Notes under the pieces: model-generated
What the model was told of the DNA's origin: nothing
Databases searched by the model: none
The model's input: only the letters and a program-made list of their open reading frames with translations
Position numbers and translations under genes: made by a program
From: Caulobacterales bacterium
Lineage (GTDB): Bacteria > Pseudomonadota > Alphaproteobacteria > Caulobacterales > Caulobacteraceae
Reading direction: 5' to 3'
Assembly (NCBI GenBank): GCA_019510435.1
Contig: JAEKKJ010000019.1
Location: 1 to 64,000, forward strand
Length of the DNA stretch: 64,000 nt
Shown: one piece after another, positions 36,205-44,463 of the stretch
Numbering within the stretch: position 1 is the first letter of the stretch
How the letters are laid out: each line of letters opens with the position of its first letter

Positions 36205-36366
36205 CCTCTCCCCCCCGGGCGCGCAGCGCCGGAGAGGGAGAGGGCTGGCGCAGGTTGCGGAGAGATGTGGGCGAAAGACCGAGGGCCCTCGGTCCCGCGG
36301 CGGCGTAGCCCAGCCAGCCCTCTCCCTTCCCTCTCCCTCTCTCGCCTGCGGCTCGGGGGAGAGGAG
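36205..36366. repeat. C/T-rich palindrome between convergent genes
   Basis: CCTCTCCCCC at the left is mirrored by GGGGGAGAGG at the right. Inside, GAGAGGGAGAGGGCTGG is mirrored by CCAGCCCTCTCCCTTCCCTCTC. About 160 bp in all. It resembles but is not the same as the GGGAGGGA family. It holds no gene. Confidence 0.7.
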
Positions 36367-36370
36367 CTTT

Positions 36371-37540
36371 TCAGTAGCTCTTCGGCAGGCCCAGGACGCG
36401 TTCGGCGATGTAGTTGAGGATCATCTCGCGGCTGACGGGGGCGATGCGCGCGATCATGGCCTCGCGGAAGTAGCGCTCCACGTGGAACTCCTTGGCGTAG
36501 CCCATGCCGCCGTGGGCCAGGACCGCCGCCTCGCAGGCGCGGAAGCCGGCCTCTCCGCCCAGGTACTTGGCGGCGTTGGCCTCGGCGCCGCAGTCGCGGC
36601 CGGCGTCGTGCAGGGCGGCGGCCTTGAAGGCCATCAGGTTGGCCGCCTCCAGCTCGGCCCAGGCCTTGGCCAAGGGATGGGCCACGCCCTGGTTCATGCC
36701 GATGGGCCGGCCGAACACCACCCGCTCGCGGGCGTAGGCGGCCGCCCGCTTGAGGGCCGCCCGGCCCAGGCCCACCGCCTCGGCGCCGATCAGCACCCGC
36801 TCGGGATTGAGGCCCTCCAGCAGGTAGTAGAAGCCGCGCCCCTCCTCCCCCACCAGGTCCTCGGCCGGAACGTGCAGGTCGTCGATGAAGACCGCATTGG
36901 ATTCAACGGCTTTGCGGCCCATCTTCGGGATCGGCGTCGCCTCGATCCGTCTGCGGTCGAAGTCGGTGTAGAACAGCGACAGGCCCTCGGTGGGCCGGTT
37001 CACCTGGTCCTTCGGCGTGGTGCGCGCGATGATCAGGATCTTGCTCGCCCGCTGGGCATTGGTGGTCCACATCTTGCGGCCCGAGATCACATAGCCGTCG
37101 TTGGTGCGGACCGCGCGGGTGGAGAGGTTGGTGGTGTCCAGGCCGGCGTCCGGCTCGGTCACCGCAAAGCACATCTTGTCCTCGCCGGCGATCAGCCGCG
37201 GGATCGTCCGCTGGCGCAGGGCGTCCGAGCCGAACTTCACCACCGGCATCGGGCCGAAGATATTGAGGTGCATGGCGCTGGCGCCGGAGAAGCCCGCGCC
37301 GGACTCCGCCACGGTCTGCATCATGATCGCCGCCTCGGTGAGGCCGAGGCCTGCGCCGCCCAGCTCGGTGGGCATGGCCACCCCCAGCCAGCCGCCCTCC
37401 GCCATGGCCGCGACGAAAGCCTCCGGGAACTCGCCGCTCTCGTCGGTGCGCCGCCAGTAGTCGGCGTCGAACCGGGCGCAGACCCGTTCGACGCCCTCGC
37501 GGATCGCCTGCTGTTCGTCCGTGAGCCAGAAGCCGGTCAT
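36371..37540 (-). CDS. acyl-CoA dehydrogenase
   Basis: A 389-residue FAD-dependent acyl-CoA dehydrogenase that introduces the alpha-beta double bond of beta-oxidation or amino-acid catabolism. Typical blocks are CFAVTEPDAGLDTTNLSTRA, ISGRKMWTTNAQRASKILI, RVVFGRPIGMNQGVAHPLA, and AHGGMGYAKEFHVERYFREA with the catalytic Glu region. Chain-length preference cannot be judged. The start ATG overlaps the 3' end of the ThiO-like gene upstream on the same strand by 4 bp. Confidence 0.93.
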   Translation of the reverse strand: MTGFWLTDEQQAIREGVERVCARFDADYWRRTDESGEFPEAFVAAMAEGGWLGVAMPTELGGAGLGLTEAAIMMQTVAESGAGFSGASAMHLNIFGPMPVVKFGSDALRQRTIPRLIAGEDKMCFAVTEPDAGLDTTNLSTRAVRTNDGYVISGRKMWTTNAQRASKILIIARTTPKDQVNRPTEGLSLFYTDFDRRRIEATPIPKMGRKAVESNAVFIDDLHVPAEDLVGEEGRGFYYLLEGLNPERVLIGAEAVGLGRAALKRAAAYARERVVFGRPIGMNQGVAHPLAKAWAELEAANLMAFKAAALHDAGRDCGAEANAAKYLGGEAGFRACEAAVLAHGGMGYAKEFHVERYFREAMIARIAPVSREMILNYIAERVLGLPKSY

Positions 37541-38571
37541 GGTCGTGCCTCGAAGCGGCGGGGATCGAGCTGCGCGGCGTACGGCCCCGCGTCGGCGCCG
37601 GTGACGCCGGCGACGACGACGCGGGCCACCAGGGGCGCGAGCAGCCAGCCGTTGCGCCGCGCGCCCGTGGCCAGGATCACGCCCGGCGCCACGCTGAGGC
37701 CCGCCAGCGGCAGGGCGTCGGGCGTGGCGGCCCGCACGCCGGCGGCGACCTGCACCGGCAGGCCCGCCAGGCCCGGGAACAGGCGCAGGCCCGCCGCGTG
37801 CAGCGGCTCGCCCAGCGCCGGGTCGACCCCCACGTCGTCGCGCCCGGCCTCCATGGTCGCGCCGAAGGCCATGCCGGAGCCCGGCGCGGCATAGACGCCC
37901 TGGCTGCGCACCACCGCGCCGGCCGCCTCGGTCGCCACCCGCACGATGTGGCCCTTGATCGGCGACAGGGCCGAAAGCTCCGGCGCCAGGGCCTGGGCCG
38001 AGGCGTGGGCGCCGGTCGCCAGCACCAGGACGTCGGCCTCGCCCGGTCCGCGCGCCACAGCTGTGCGGAACGCGACGCCGGCATCCGCCGCCGCGCGCCG
38101 CAGCGCGTTGAGCGCGGTCGGCGCATCCACCTGCCAGTCCTCGCGGGTCATCAGGGCGCGGGGCCAGGCCTCCGCCAGCCCGGGCGCGAGGCCGCGGGCG
38201 GTGGCGCCGCCGATCTCGGTGGGCCGCAGCTGCAGGGCCGCGAACCGCGCGGCCACTTCATCCAGCCAGGCAGCCTCGCCGACGGCCAGGGCGCCGGAGC
38301 GGTCCAGCGCCACGCCCGTGCGCGCAGCGAACCCCGGCCACAGGTCCCGAGCGGCGACCAGCAGGTCCAGGTGCGGCCGCACCGCCTCGTCCAGCACCGC
38401 CTCGAACACCGGCGCCAGCATGCCGGCCGCGATGCTGGAGGCGTTGGGCCCGCCGGGATCGCAGACGGTGACGCGGCAGCCGGCGTCCGCGAGGGCGATG
38501 GCCGAGGCCAGGCCCAGCACCCCTGCCCCGGCGACGGTGACCGCGATCGGGACTCGGGGGGCGCCGCTCAT
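37537..38571 (-). CDS. thiO: FAD-dependent oxidoreductase, ThiO (glycine oxidase)-like
   Basis: A 344-residue flavoprotein of the D-amino-acid/glycine oxidase family; ThiO makes the dehydroglycine used in thiamine thiazole synthesis. The Rossmann FAD loop is VAGAGVLGLASAIALADAGCRVTVCD, SSIAAGMLAPVFEAV is the ThiO-type second motif, and C-terminal TGARRNGWLLAPLVA binds FAD. No thiS, thiG or thiE lies next to it, so the thiamine role is an inference from sequence type. The start is ATG at 38571. Confidence 0.8.
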   Translation of the reverse strand: MSGAPRVPIAVTVAGAGVLGLASAIALADAGCRVTVCDPGGPNASSIAAGMLAPVFEAVLDEAVRPHLDLLVAARDLWPGFAARTGVALDRSGALAVGEAAWLDEVAARFAALQLRPTEIGGATARGLAPGLAEAWPRALMTREDWQVDAPTALNALRRAAADAGVAFRTAVARGPGEADVLVLATGAHASAQALAPELSALSPIKGHIVRVATEAAGAVVRSQGVYAAPGSGMAFGATMEAGRDDVGVDPALGEPLHAAGLRLFPGLAGLPVQVAAGVRAATPDALPLAGLSVAPGVILATGARRNGWLLAPLVARVVVAGVTGADAGPYAAQLDPRRFEARP

Positions 38572-38669
38572 GCCCCACACGAGCCGCAGGCGGCCCGAAA
38601 ATCAAGGGCCGGAACCGGGGCCGCGGAGCGGGGTTCATGCAGCTCGACGGTTTCAGGATTGGAGAGCCC

Positions 38670-39209
38670 ATGCCCAGCCCCACACAATCTGACGGCCGCA
38701 AGTCGGGCGGCGACCTGACCAAGAGCGGCCGCGCCTCGGCCCGCCTGGACGACGCGGTCAGCGACCTGATGGCCGACCACCGCAAGGTGGAGCACCTGTT
38801 CAAGCAGTACGAGAAGGCCAAGGAGGACCCGGCGAAGAAGCAGCAGCTGTTCGCCCAGATCGCCCTGGAGCTGAAGGTCCACACCACGATCGAGGAGGAG
38901 ATCTTCTATCCGGCCTCCCGCGAGTTCGTGGAGGAGGACATGGTCAACGAGGCGGTCGTCGAGCACCAGGCGGCCAAGGACCTCATCGCCCAGCTCGAGG
39001 CGATGGCCCCCGAGGACGAGATGTACGACGCCAAGGTCAAGGTGCTGCAGGAGCAGATCGAGCACCACGTGGAGGAGGAGGAGAGCGAGTACTTCCCCGA
39101 GTGCCGCCGCTCCGACATGGACCTCAAGGCCATCGCCGAGCCGCTGAAGGCGCGCAAGAGCGAGCTGATGGGCCAGATGGACGGCGCGCGCGGCTCCGCC
39201 CGGCGCTGA
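38670..39209 (+). CDS. hemerythrin HHE-domain protein
   Basis: A 179-residue protein with two iron-binding HHE blocks: DLMADHRKVEHLF, then VHTTIEEEIFYP, VEHQAAKDLIAQ and EHHVEEEESEYFP. The His and Glu ladder is that of non-haem di-iron hemerythrin-like domains, which sense or store oxygen, nitric oxide or iron. Residues 1-25 are basic and probably disordered. I chose ATG 38670 (GGAGAG upstream) over the in-frame ATG at 38637. The CinA-domain gene follows with 7 bp between, suggesting co-transcription. Confidence 0.9.
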   Translation: MPSPTQSDGRKSGGDLTKSGRASARLDDAVSDLMADHRKVEHLFKQYEKAKEDPAKKQQLFAQIALELKVHTTIEEEIFYPASREFVEEDMVNEAVVEHQAAKDLIAQLEAMAPEDEMYDAKVKVLQEQIEHHVEEEESEYFPECRRSDMDLKAIAEPLKARKSELMGQMDGARGSARR

Positions 39210-39216
39210 GCCGCCG

Positions 39217-39738
39217 ATGGCCGAAGCCCTCGACCCCGCCGTCCCCGACGACGTCGAGCACCTGGCGCAGGCGGTCCTTCAGGCCGCCTGCGACCGGGAA
39301 CTGATGCTCGCCACGGCGGAGAGCTGCACCGGCGGCCTCCTCGCCTCCCTGCTCACCGACATCCCCGGCAAGTCGCACGCCTTCGAGCGCGGGCTGGTGA
39401 CCTACACCAACGAGGCCAAGGCCGAGCTGCTGGGGGTGCCCGCCACGATCCTCGAGCACGACGGCGCGGTGTCGGAGGCCTGTGCCCGGGCCATGGCCGA
39501 GGGCGCGATCCGAAACTCCCATGCCCATCTCGCCGTCTCGATCACCGGCTATGCGGAGGGCGGCCCGGGCCAGCCTGCCGGCCTCGTGCACTTCGCCTGC
39601 GCGCGGCGAGGCGGCCCCACCGTCCATCGCTGTGAAGGCTTCGGAGCCGTGGGCCGCGCCCAGGTGCGGCTGAAGGCGCTCCGCGTGGCGCTGCACATGC
39701 TGCGCGAGGCGCTGGACGACCTGGCCGCCGCGGCCTGA
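39217..39738 (+). CDS. CinA C-terminal (NMN deamidase/PncC-like) domain protein
   Basis: A 173-residue stand-alone CinA C-terminal domain. The catalytic region LATAESCTGGLLASLLTDIPG is standard, followed by HAFERGLVTYTNEAKAELLGV. PncC-type enzymes hydrolyse nicotinamide mononucleotide amide to recycle NAD. The second motif reads SITGYAEGGPGQPAGLVHFA, in which the usual GxxGPGGG is altered, so activity is likely but unproven. The molybdopterin-like N-terminal domain is absent. It is 7 bp after the hemerythrin gene. Confidence 0.85.
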   Translation: MAEALDPAVPDDVEHLAQAVLQAACDRELMLATAESCTGGLLASLLTDIPGKSHAFERGLVTYTNEAKAELLGVPATILEHDGAVSEACARAMAEGAIRNSHAHLAVSITGYAEGGPGQPAGLVHFACARRGGPTVHRCEGFGAVGRAQVRLKALRVALHMLREALDDLAAAA

Positions 39739-39861
39739 GCCGCCTCTAAGCCCGTCCCCTTAGCGGCCCCCGACCGTATTGCGTCCCCGACGCAAACGCG
39801 CAATTGAGCCGCACGCCGGTATCTGTAGAAGAGCGGGTATGTTGTCGGGGGATTCCTGAAG

Positions 39862-40488
39862 GTGCTGCGCGACTTCCTGGTCTGGATGGCCACCCACCTG
39901 GGCAAGGGCCCGGGCGAGGACGCCATGTCCTGGAGCGAGGCGCTCGCCGGCTCCCTGAACTTCTGGAGCCTCCTGGAAGGCACCCACGTGCTCTCCCTGA
40001 TGCTGTTCGCCGGCACGATCTTCGTGGTCGACCTGCGGCTGATGGGGGCGCTGTTCCGCAAGACGCCGGTGTCGGTGGTCAGCGATCGGGTGCTGCCGCT
40101 GACCGTCTTCGGCCTGGTGATCATGCTGGTGACCGGGACCGCGCTCTTCTTCGCCAAGCCCCTGCTCTACTACCACTCGCTCTGGTTCCGGCTGAAGCTG
40201 GTGTTCCTGGCGGTGGCCGCGATCAACATCCTGGTCTTCCACTTCCGGGTGCAGCGCGACATGGAGGCGTGGGACGCCGCGCCCAAGCCCCCGGCCAAGG
40301 CCCGCGCCTCCGCGGCGGTCTCGCTGCTCTCGTGGGTGCTGGTGATCACCTTCGGCCGCTTCATCGCCTACGACTGGACCAACTGCGGCAAGCCCCTGCC
40401 CCACTGGATCAATGTGGCCGAGGAGTGCCAGCGCTCGGAGAACGGCGCGAACGATGTGGCGAAGGCCGCCGGAGGCGCGCTGAAATGA
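39862..40488 (+). CDS. integral membrane protein, unknown family (DUF6644-like)
   Basis: A 208-residue protein with about five helices (FWSLLEGTHVLSLMLFAGTIFVVDL, VLPLTVFGLVIMLVTGTALFFAKP, FRLKLVFLAVAAINILVFHF, AAVSLLSWVLVITFGRFIAY). His residues sit near the helix ends (EGTHVLS, LVFHFRV), the sort of arrangement that can bind haem, but no definite motif is seen. GTG at 39862. Its stop overlaps the next membrane-protein gene by 4 bp, so the two are likely a pair. Confidence 0.75.
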   Translation: MLRDFLVWMATHLGKGPGEDAMSWSEALAGSLNFWSLLEGTHVLSLMLFAGTIFVVDLRLMGALFRKTPVSVVSDRVLPLTVFGLVIMLVTGTALFFAKPLLYYHSLWFRLKLVFLAVAAINILVFHFRVQRDMEAWDAAPKPPAKARASAAVSLLSWVLVITFGRFIAYDWTNCGKPLPHWINVAEECQRSENGANDVAKAAGGALK

Positions 40489-41315
40489 CCATGGCGCCGC
40501 AAGACTTCCTGCCCGGCCTCGCCGAGTGGGTGCATGGGCTCGACAGCGTCTTCCCCGGCAAGCAGGTCAAGCCCTGGTTCGCCGAGTGGGAGGTAGGCCA
40601 TATCCTGTCGCTGATCGTGCTGGGCGGCACGTCGATCCTGCTGAACCTGCGCCTCCTGGGCGTCGGTCTGACGGACGAGCCGGCGTCCGAGCTGAATCGC
40701 AACCTGCGCGGCTGGACGATCGCGGGCGTGGTGGGGATCGTGGCCACCGGCCTCCTGATCGGCTCGGCCAATGCCGAGCGGCTCTACACCTCAGAGGCCT
40801 TCGCCGCGAAGATGGTGGGCCTACTGGCCGGGATCATCCTGACGTTCAGCGTGACCCTGCCGGCCACCCGGCGGGACGGTGAGCTCGGGCCGATCGCACG
40901 CGCCGCGGCGGTGGTGGGCCTGGCCGTCTTCGCCGTGGCCATCTGGATGTTTGCGGCGGCCAAGCTGGCCAATCCAGGCCTCTGGCACGTGATCTTCGCC
41001 GGCGCCCTGATCGTGCTGTTCGCCGCCCGCGGACTGACGCGGATCGTCTACCTGGGCGGCCTGGCAGTCCTGCTCGCCGTGCAGCAGGTGATGACCAATG
41101 TGGTCTACAGGTGGGACGACTACGCCCACCTGGATCCGACCAACAAGGCCTTCGCCTGGGTCTTCACCGCCTGGATCATCGCCGTCGCCATCGTCCAGGC
41201 GGTGGCCACCGGTCGCGGGCGGGAGAGTGGTCCGTTCGTCAAGGCCATGGCCTTCGCCGCGATCCTGGTCTGGGTGATGACCGCCGCGGCCGGGCGCTGG
41301 CTGGCCTTCGCTTAG
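40485..41315 (+). CDS. integral membrane protein, partner of the upstream gene
   Basis: A 276-residue protein with about seven hydrophobic helices (HILSLIVLGGTSILLNLRLLGV, WTIAGVVGIVATGLLIGSA, FAAKMVGLLAGIILTFSVTL, VVGLAVFAVAIWMFAAAKL and later). VGHILSLIVLGGTSILLN near the start parallels the GTHVLSLMLFAGTIFVVD of the upstream protein, so the two may have arisen by duplication and act together. No family is recognised with confidence. ATG at 40485 overlaps the previous stop. Confidence 0.75.
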   Translation: MTMAPQDFLPGLAEWVHGLDSVFPGKQVKPWFAEWEVGHILSLIVLGGTSILLNLRLLGVGLTDEPASELNRNLRGWTIAGVVGIVATGLLIGSANAERLYTSEAFAAKMVGLLAGIILTFSVTLPATRRDGELGPIARAAAVVGLAVFAVAIWMFAAAKLANPGLWHVIFAGALIVLFAARGLTRIVYLGGLAVLLAVQQVMTNVVYRWDDYAHLDPTNKAFAWVFTAWIIAVAIVQAVATGRGRESGPFVKAMAFAAILVWVMTAAAGRWLAFA

Positions 41316-41326
41316 AAGCCCAGCCC

Positions 41327-41740
41327 CTAGCCCGGTCGGCCCAGATCGCACACGATCCGGGGCAGGAAGGCGAGCGGCCAGAGCAACAGCGCCAGGTTCG
41401 GCAGGAACCACGCCGGATCGAACTCGCCCAGCAGCGCCCAGTAGCCGACCGCCATCACGCCCGCGACCATCGTGAGGACCAGCGAGATCAGGCTGAGCGG
41501 CCGCCACAGCGGATCGCCCCGGCGCGCGGCGCGGACCGCCAGCAGACCGGTGGCAGAGAACGCCAGGTCGATCGGCAGGAACGACCAGTTCCAGGCCACC
41601 ACCCGCGGGCTGTCGAAACCTGCGTACATCCAGGCCTTCGGGACGGCGACCAGCCCGGCCTGTTCGGCTCCGGCCAGCGCCCAGTAGGCGATGAAGAGCA
41701 CGTCGGTGATTGACAACGCCAGCGCCAGACGTCGGTCCAT
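41327..41740 (-). CDS. DUF5360-like small membrane protein
   Basis: A 137-residue protein with four helices (ALALSITDVLFIAYWALAG, WSFLPIDLAFSATGLLAV, LSLISLVLTMVAGVMAVGYWAL, LPNLALLLWPLAFLPRIV). VVAWNWSFLPIDLAFS and FDPAWFLPNLALLLWP suggest the DUF5360 (YvaD-like) family; function unknown. The start is ATG at 41740. It follows the LysR gene on the same strand with 12 bp between, so the two may be co-transcribed. Confidence 0.75.
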   Translation of the reverse strand: MDRRLALALSITDVLFIAYWALAGAEQAGLVAVPKAWMYAGFDSPRVVAWNWSFLPIDLAFSATGLLAVRAARRGDPLWRPLSLISLVLTMVAGVMAVGYWALLGEFDPAWFLPNLALLLWPLAFLPRIVCDLGRPG

Positions 41741-41752
41741 GCCTCGCACTCC

Positions 41753-42697
41753 CTAATTGGCCGCCGCCGACGCCGTCGGGGCGTGGGCCTTGCCCCAGCC
41801 CTGGTGCCAAGCCGGCTCGCCGGCATAGCGCTGGACCAGGAAGTCGACGAAGGCGCGCACCTTGGCGGCCAGATGGCGGGCGTGCGGATAGACCGCATGC
41901 ACGTGGATCAGCTCGGGCTCCAGGTTGCAGAGGATCGGCACGAGGCGGCCGGCGCGCAGGTCGTCCGCCACGGCGAACGCGGGTGAGCGGATCAGGCCGA
42001 AGCCGGCCAGCGCCGCGTCGGCGCAGGCCTCGGCGCCGTTGAAGCGCAGCCGTCCATGGACGCGCACCTCCTGCGGGTCCGTCGCCGGCCCGAAGCGCCA
42101 CACCAGGGGATCGCGCGAGTTGGTGTCGATCACGGCCTCATGGCCGGCGAGGTCCGCCAGCGAGGTGGGGACGCCCGCTCGAGCCAGATAGGCCGGCGAG
42201 GCGCAGGTCACCAGGCGCACGGCCGCCAGCCGACGCGCCACCAGGGAGGAGTCCATGAGCTGGCCGATGCGCACGGCCACGTCGAAGCCCTCCTCCACCA
42301 GGTTGACCATGCGGTCTGTGAAGGCCACGTCCAGCGACACGGCGTTGCACCCGGAGGCGAAGTCCAGCAGCGCCGGCGTCAGCTGGTTCTGGCCGAAGGA
42401 GACCGGCGCCGAGATCTTGAGGGTGCCGCTGGGCCCGCTCTGGTCGCGGACCGAGGTCTCCAGCGCCTCGAACCCCTCCAGCAGCTCACGCGCCCGTTCC
42501 AGATAGGCCTGGCCGGTGTCGGTGAGGGAGACGTCGCGGGTGGTCCGGTTCAGCAGCCGCGCGCCGAGGCGGTTTTCCAGCCGCGCCACCAGCTTGGAGA
42601 CCTGCGCGCCGGAGACGTCCAGCTTGCGCGCGCCCTGGGTGAAGCTGCGCGCCTCGGCCACCGCCACGAAGGCGCGGATCTCGTCCAGCCGGTCCAT
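41753..42697 (-). CDS. LysR-family transcriptional regulator
   Basis: A 314-residue LTTR. Residues 1-60 form the winged HTH (DEIRAFVAVAEARSFTQGAR, VSGAQVSKLVARLENRLGAR), and residues 90-290 the substrate-binding-like effector domain (GTLKISAPVSFGQNQLTPAL). It is of the CrgA/DsdC-like small-repressor subgroup. It is divergent from an FMN reductase gene with a 126-bp shared control region, the classic LTTR arrangement, so that gene is the probable target. ATG at 42697. Confidence 0.92.
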   Translation of the reverse strand: MDRLDEIRAFVAVAEARSFTQGARKLDVSGAQVSKLVARLENRLGARLLNRTTRDVSLTDTGQAYLERARELLEGFEALETSVRDQSGPSGTLKISAPVSFGQNQLTPALLDFASGCNAVSLDVAFTDRMVNLVEEGFDVAVRIGQLMDSSLVARRLAAVRLVTCASPAYLARAGVPTSLADLAGHEAVIDTNSRDPLVWRFGPATDPQEVRVHGRLRFNGAEACADAALAGFGLIRSPAFAVADDLRAGRLVPILCNLEPELIHVHAVYPHARHLAAKVRAFVDFLVQRYAGEPAWHQGWGKAHAPTASAAAN

Positions 42698-42823
42698 CGG
42701 ACTCTTTCCTGTTCGGCAACACACTCCTTCGGATCGCCCGGATTATCAACTGCCAGGGCGTGAACCATCTTCCCGTCATCCCGAGGCGATGCCGTGGGAA
42801 ACCCATTCGAAGGAGATGCCGAG

Positions 42824-43399
42824 ATGTCCCGTCCTCACACCGTCGCCGTCGTGGTCGGCTCGCTCCGCAAGGACTCGGTCAGCCGCAAACTGGCCAAGGC
42901 CTTCGCCGCCCTGACCCCCAACCTGAAGTTCGACTTCGTCGAGATCGGCGACCTGCCGCTGTTCGACCAGGACCTTGAAGCAACGCCGCCGGCCCAGTGG
43001 GTGCGGTTCCGCGAGGAGATCGCCGTCGCCGACGCCGTCCTGTTCGTCACGCCCGAGTTCAACCGCTCGGTGCCGGGCGCGCTGAAGAACGCCGTCGACG
43101 TCGGCTCGCGCCCCTATGGCCAGAGCGTCTGGAACGGCAAGCCCGGCGCGGTGATCAGCCTGTCGCCCGGCGCGATCGGCGGCTTCGGCGCCAACCACCA
43201 TCTGCGCCAGTCGCTGGTGTTCCTCAACGTGCCCCTGCTCAGCCAGGAGGCCTACATCGGCAACGCCTTCGCCCTGTTCGACGACACCGGCGAGCTGGTG
43301 AACGAAGGCACGGCCGAGTTCCTGCGCAGCTATGGCGCAGCCTTCGCCGCCTGGATCGACCGCATCGTCGACGACGTCGAGGCCAAGCAAGCGGCGTAG
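42824..43399 (+). CDS. NADPH-dependent FMN reductase / quinone reductase
   Basis: A 191-residue flavodoxin-fold reductase. The FMN phosphate loop is VVVGSLRKDSVSRKLAKAF, followed by VLFVTPEFNRSVPGALKNAVD and KPGAVISLSPGAIGGFGANH, as in ChrR/azoreductase-like enzymes that reduce quinones, chromate or FMN by NAD(P)H. It is probably controlled by the divergent LysR gene. ATG at 42824 is preceded by AAGGAG. A palindromic repeat follows its stop. Confidence 0.92.
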   Translation: MSRPHTVAVVVGSLRKDSVSRKLAKAFAALTPNLKFDFVEIGDLPLFDQDLEATPPAQWVRFREEIAVADAVLFVTPEFNRSVPGALKNAVDVGSRPYGQSVWNGKPGAVISLSPGAIGGFGANHHLRQSLVFLNVPLLSQEAYIGNAFALFDDTGELVNEGTAEFLRSYGAAFAAWIDRIVDDVEAKQAA

Positions 43400-43405
43400 C
43401 TGCAT

Positions 43406-43542
43406 CCCTCCCCTTTATGGGGAGGGACAGGCCGGCTTGCCGGCCCGGGTGGGGAAACCATGACCAGGCATCGCGCCCGGTCGCCAGATCCCCACCCGTC
43501 CGCGGCTTCGCCTCGTCCACCCTCCCGATGAAGGGGAGGGAT
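43406..43542. repeat. GGGAGGGA-tipped palindromic intergenic repeat, copy 2
   Basis: Runs from CCCTCCCCTTTATGGGGAGG at the left to GATGAAGGGGAGGGAT at the right. Its interior GATCCCCACCCGTCCG and GGCTTCGCCTCGTCC closely match copy 1 at 22-157. The element lies between same-strand genes and ends 19 bp before the DODA-like start. Confidence 0.8.
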
Positions 43543-43561
43543 TGCGCAAAAGGTGACGACC

Positions 43562-44362
<801 letters not shown>

Positions 44363-44463
44363 GGATACTCTCTAGCGAGAGGGACCGGAGGCTCTCAGCA
44401 TCCCCACGGCGCCGCACACCCGCCGTTGAGGGCCTCCGGATCTCGCCTTGATCGATGACTGCC

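Noticed and set aside
44363..44463. Possible terminator between the DODA-like gene and the hybrid kinase gene
   Set aside because: A small CTCTC-TAGC-GAGAG hairpin and a wider CCGGAGG/CCTCCGG pairing exist, but there is no T-run and stems are weak, so I did not list it.
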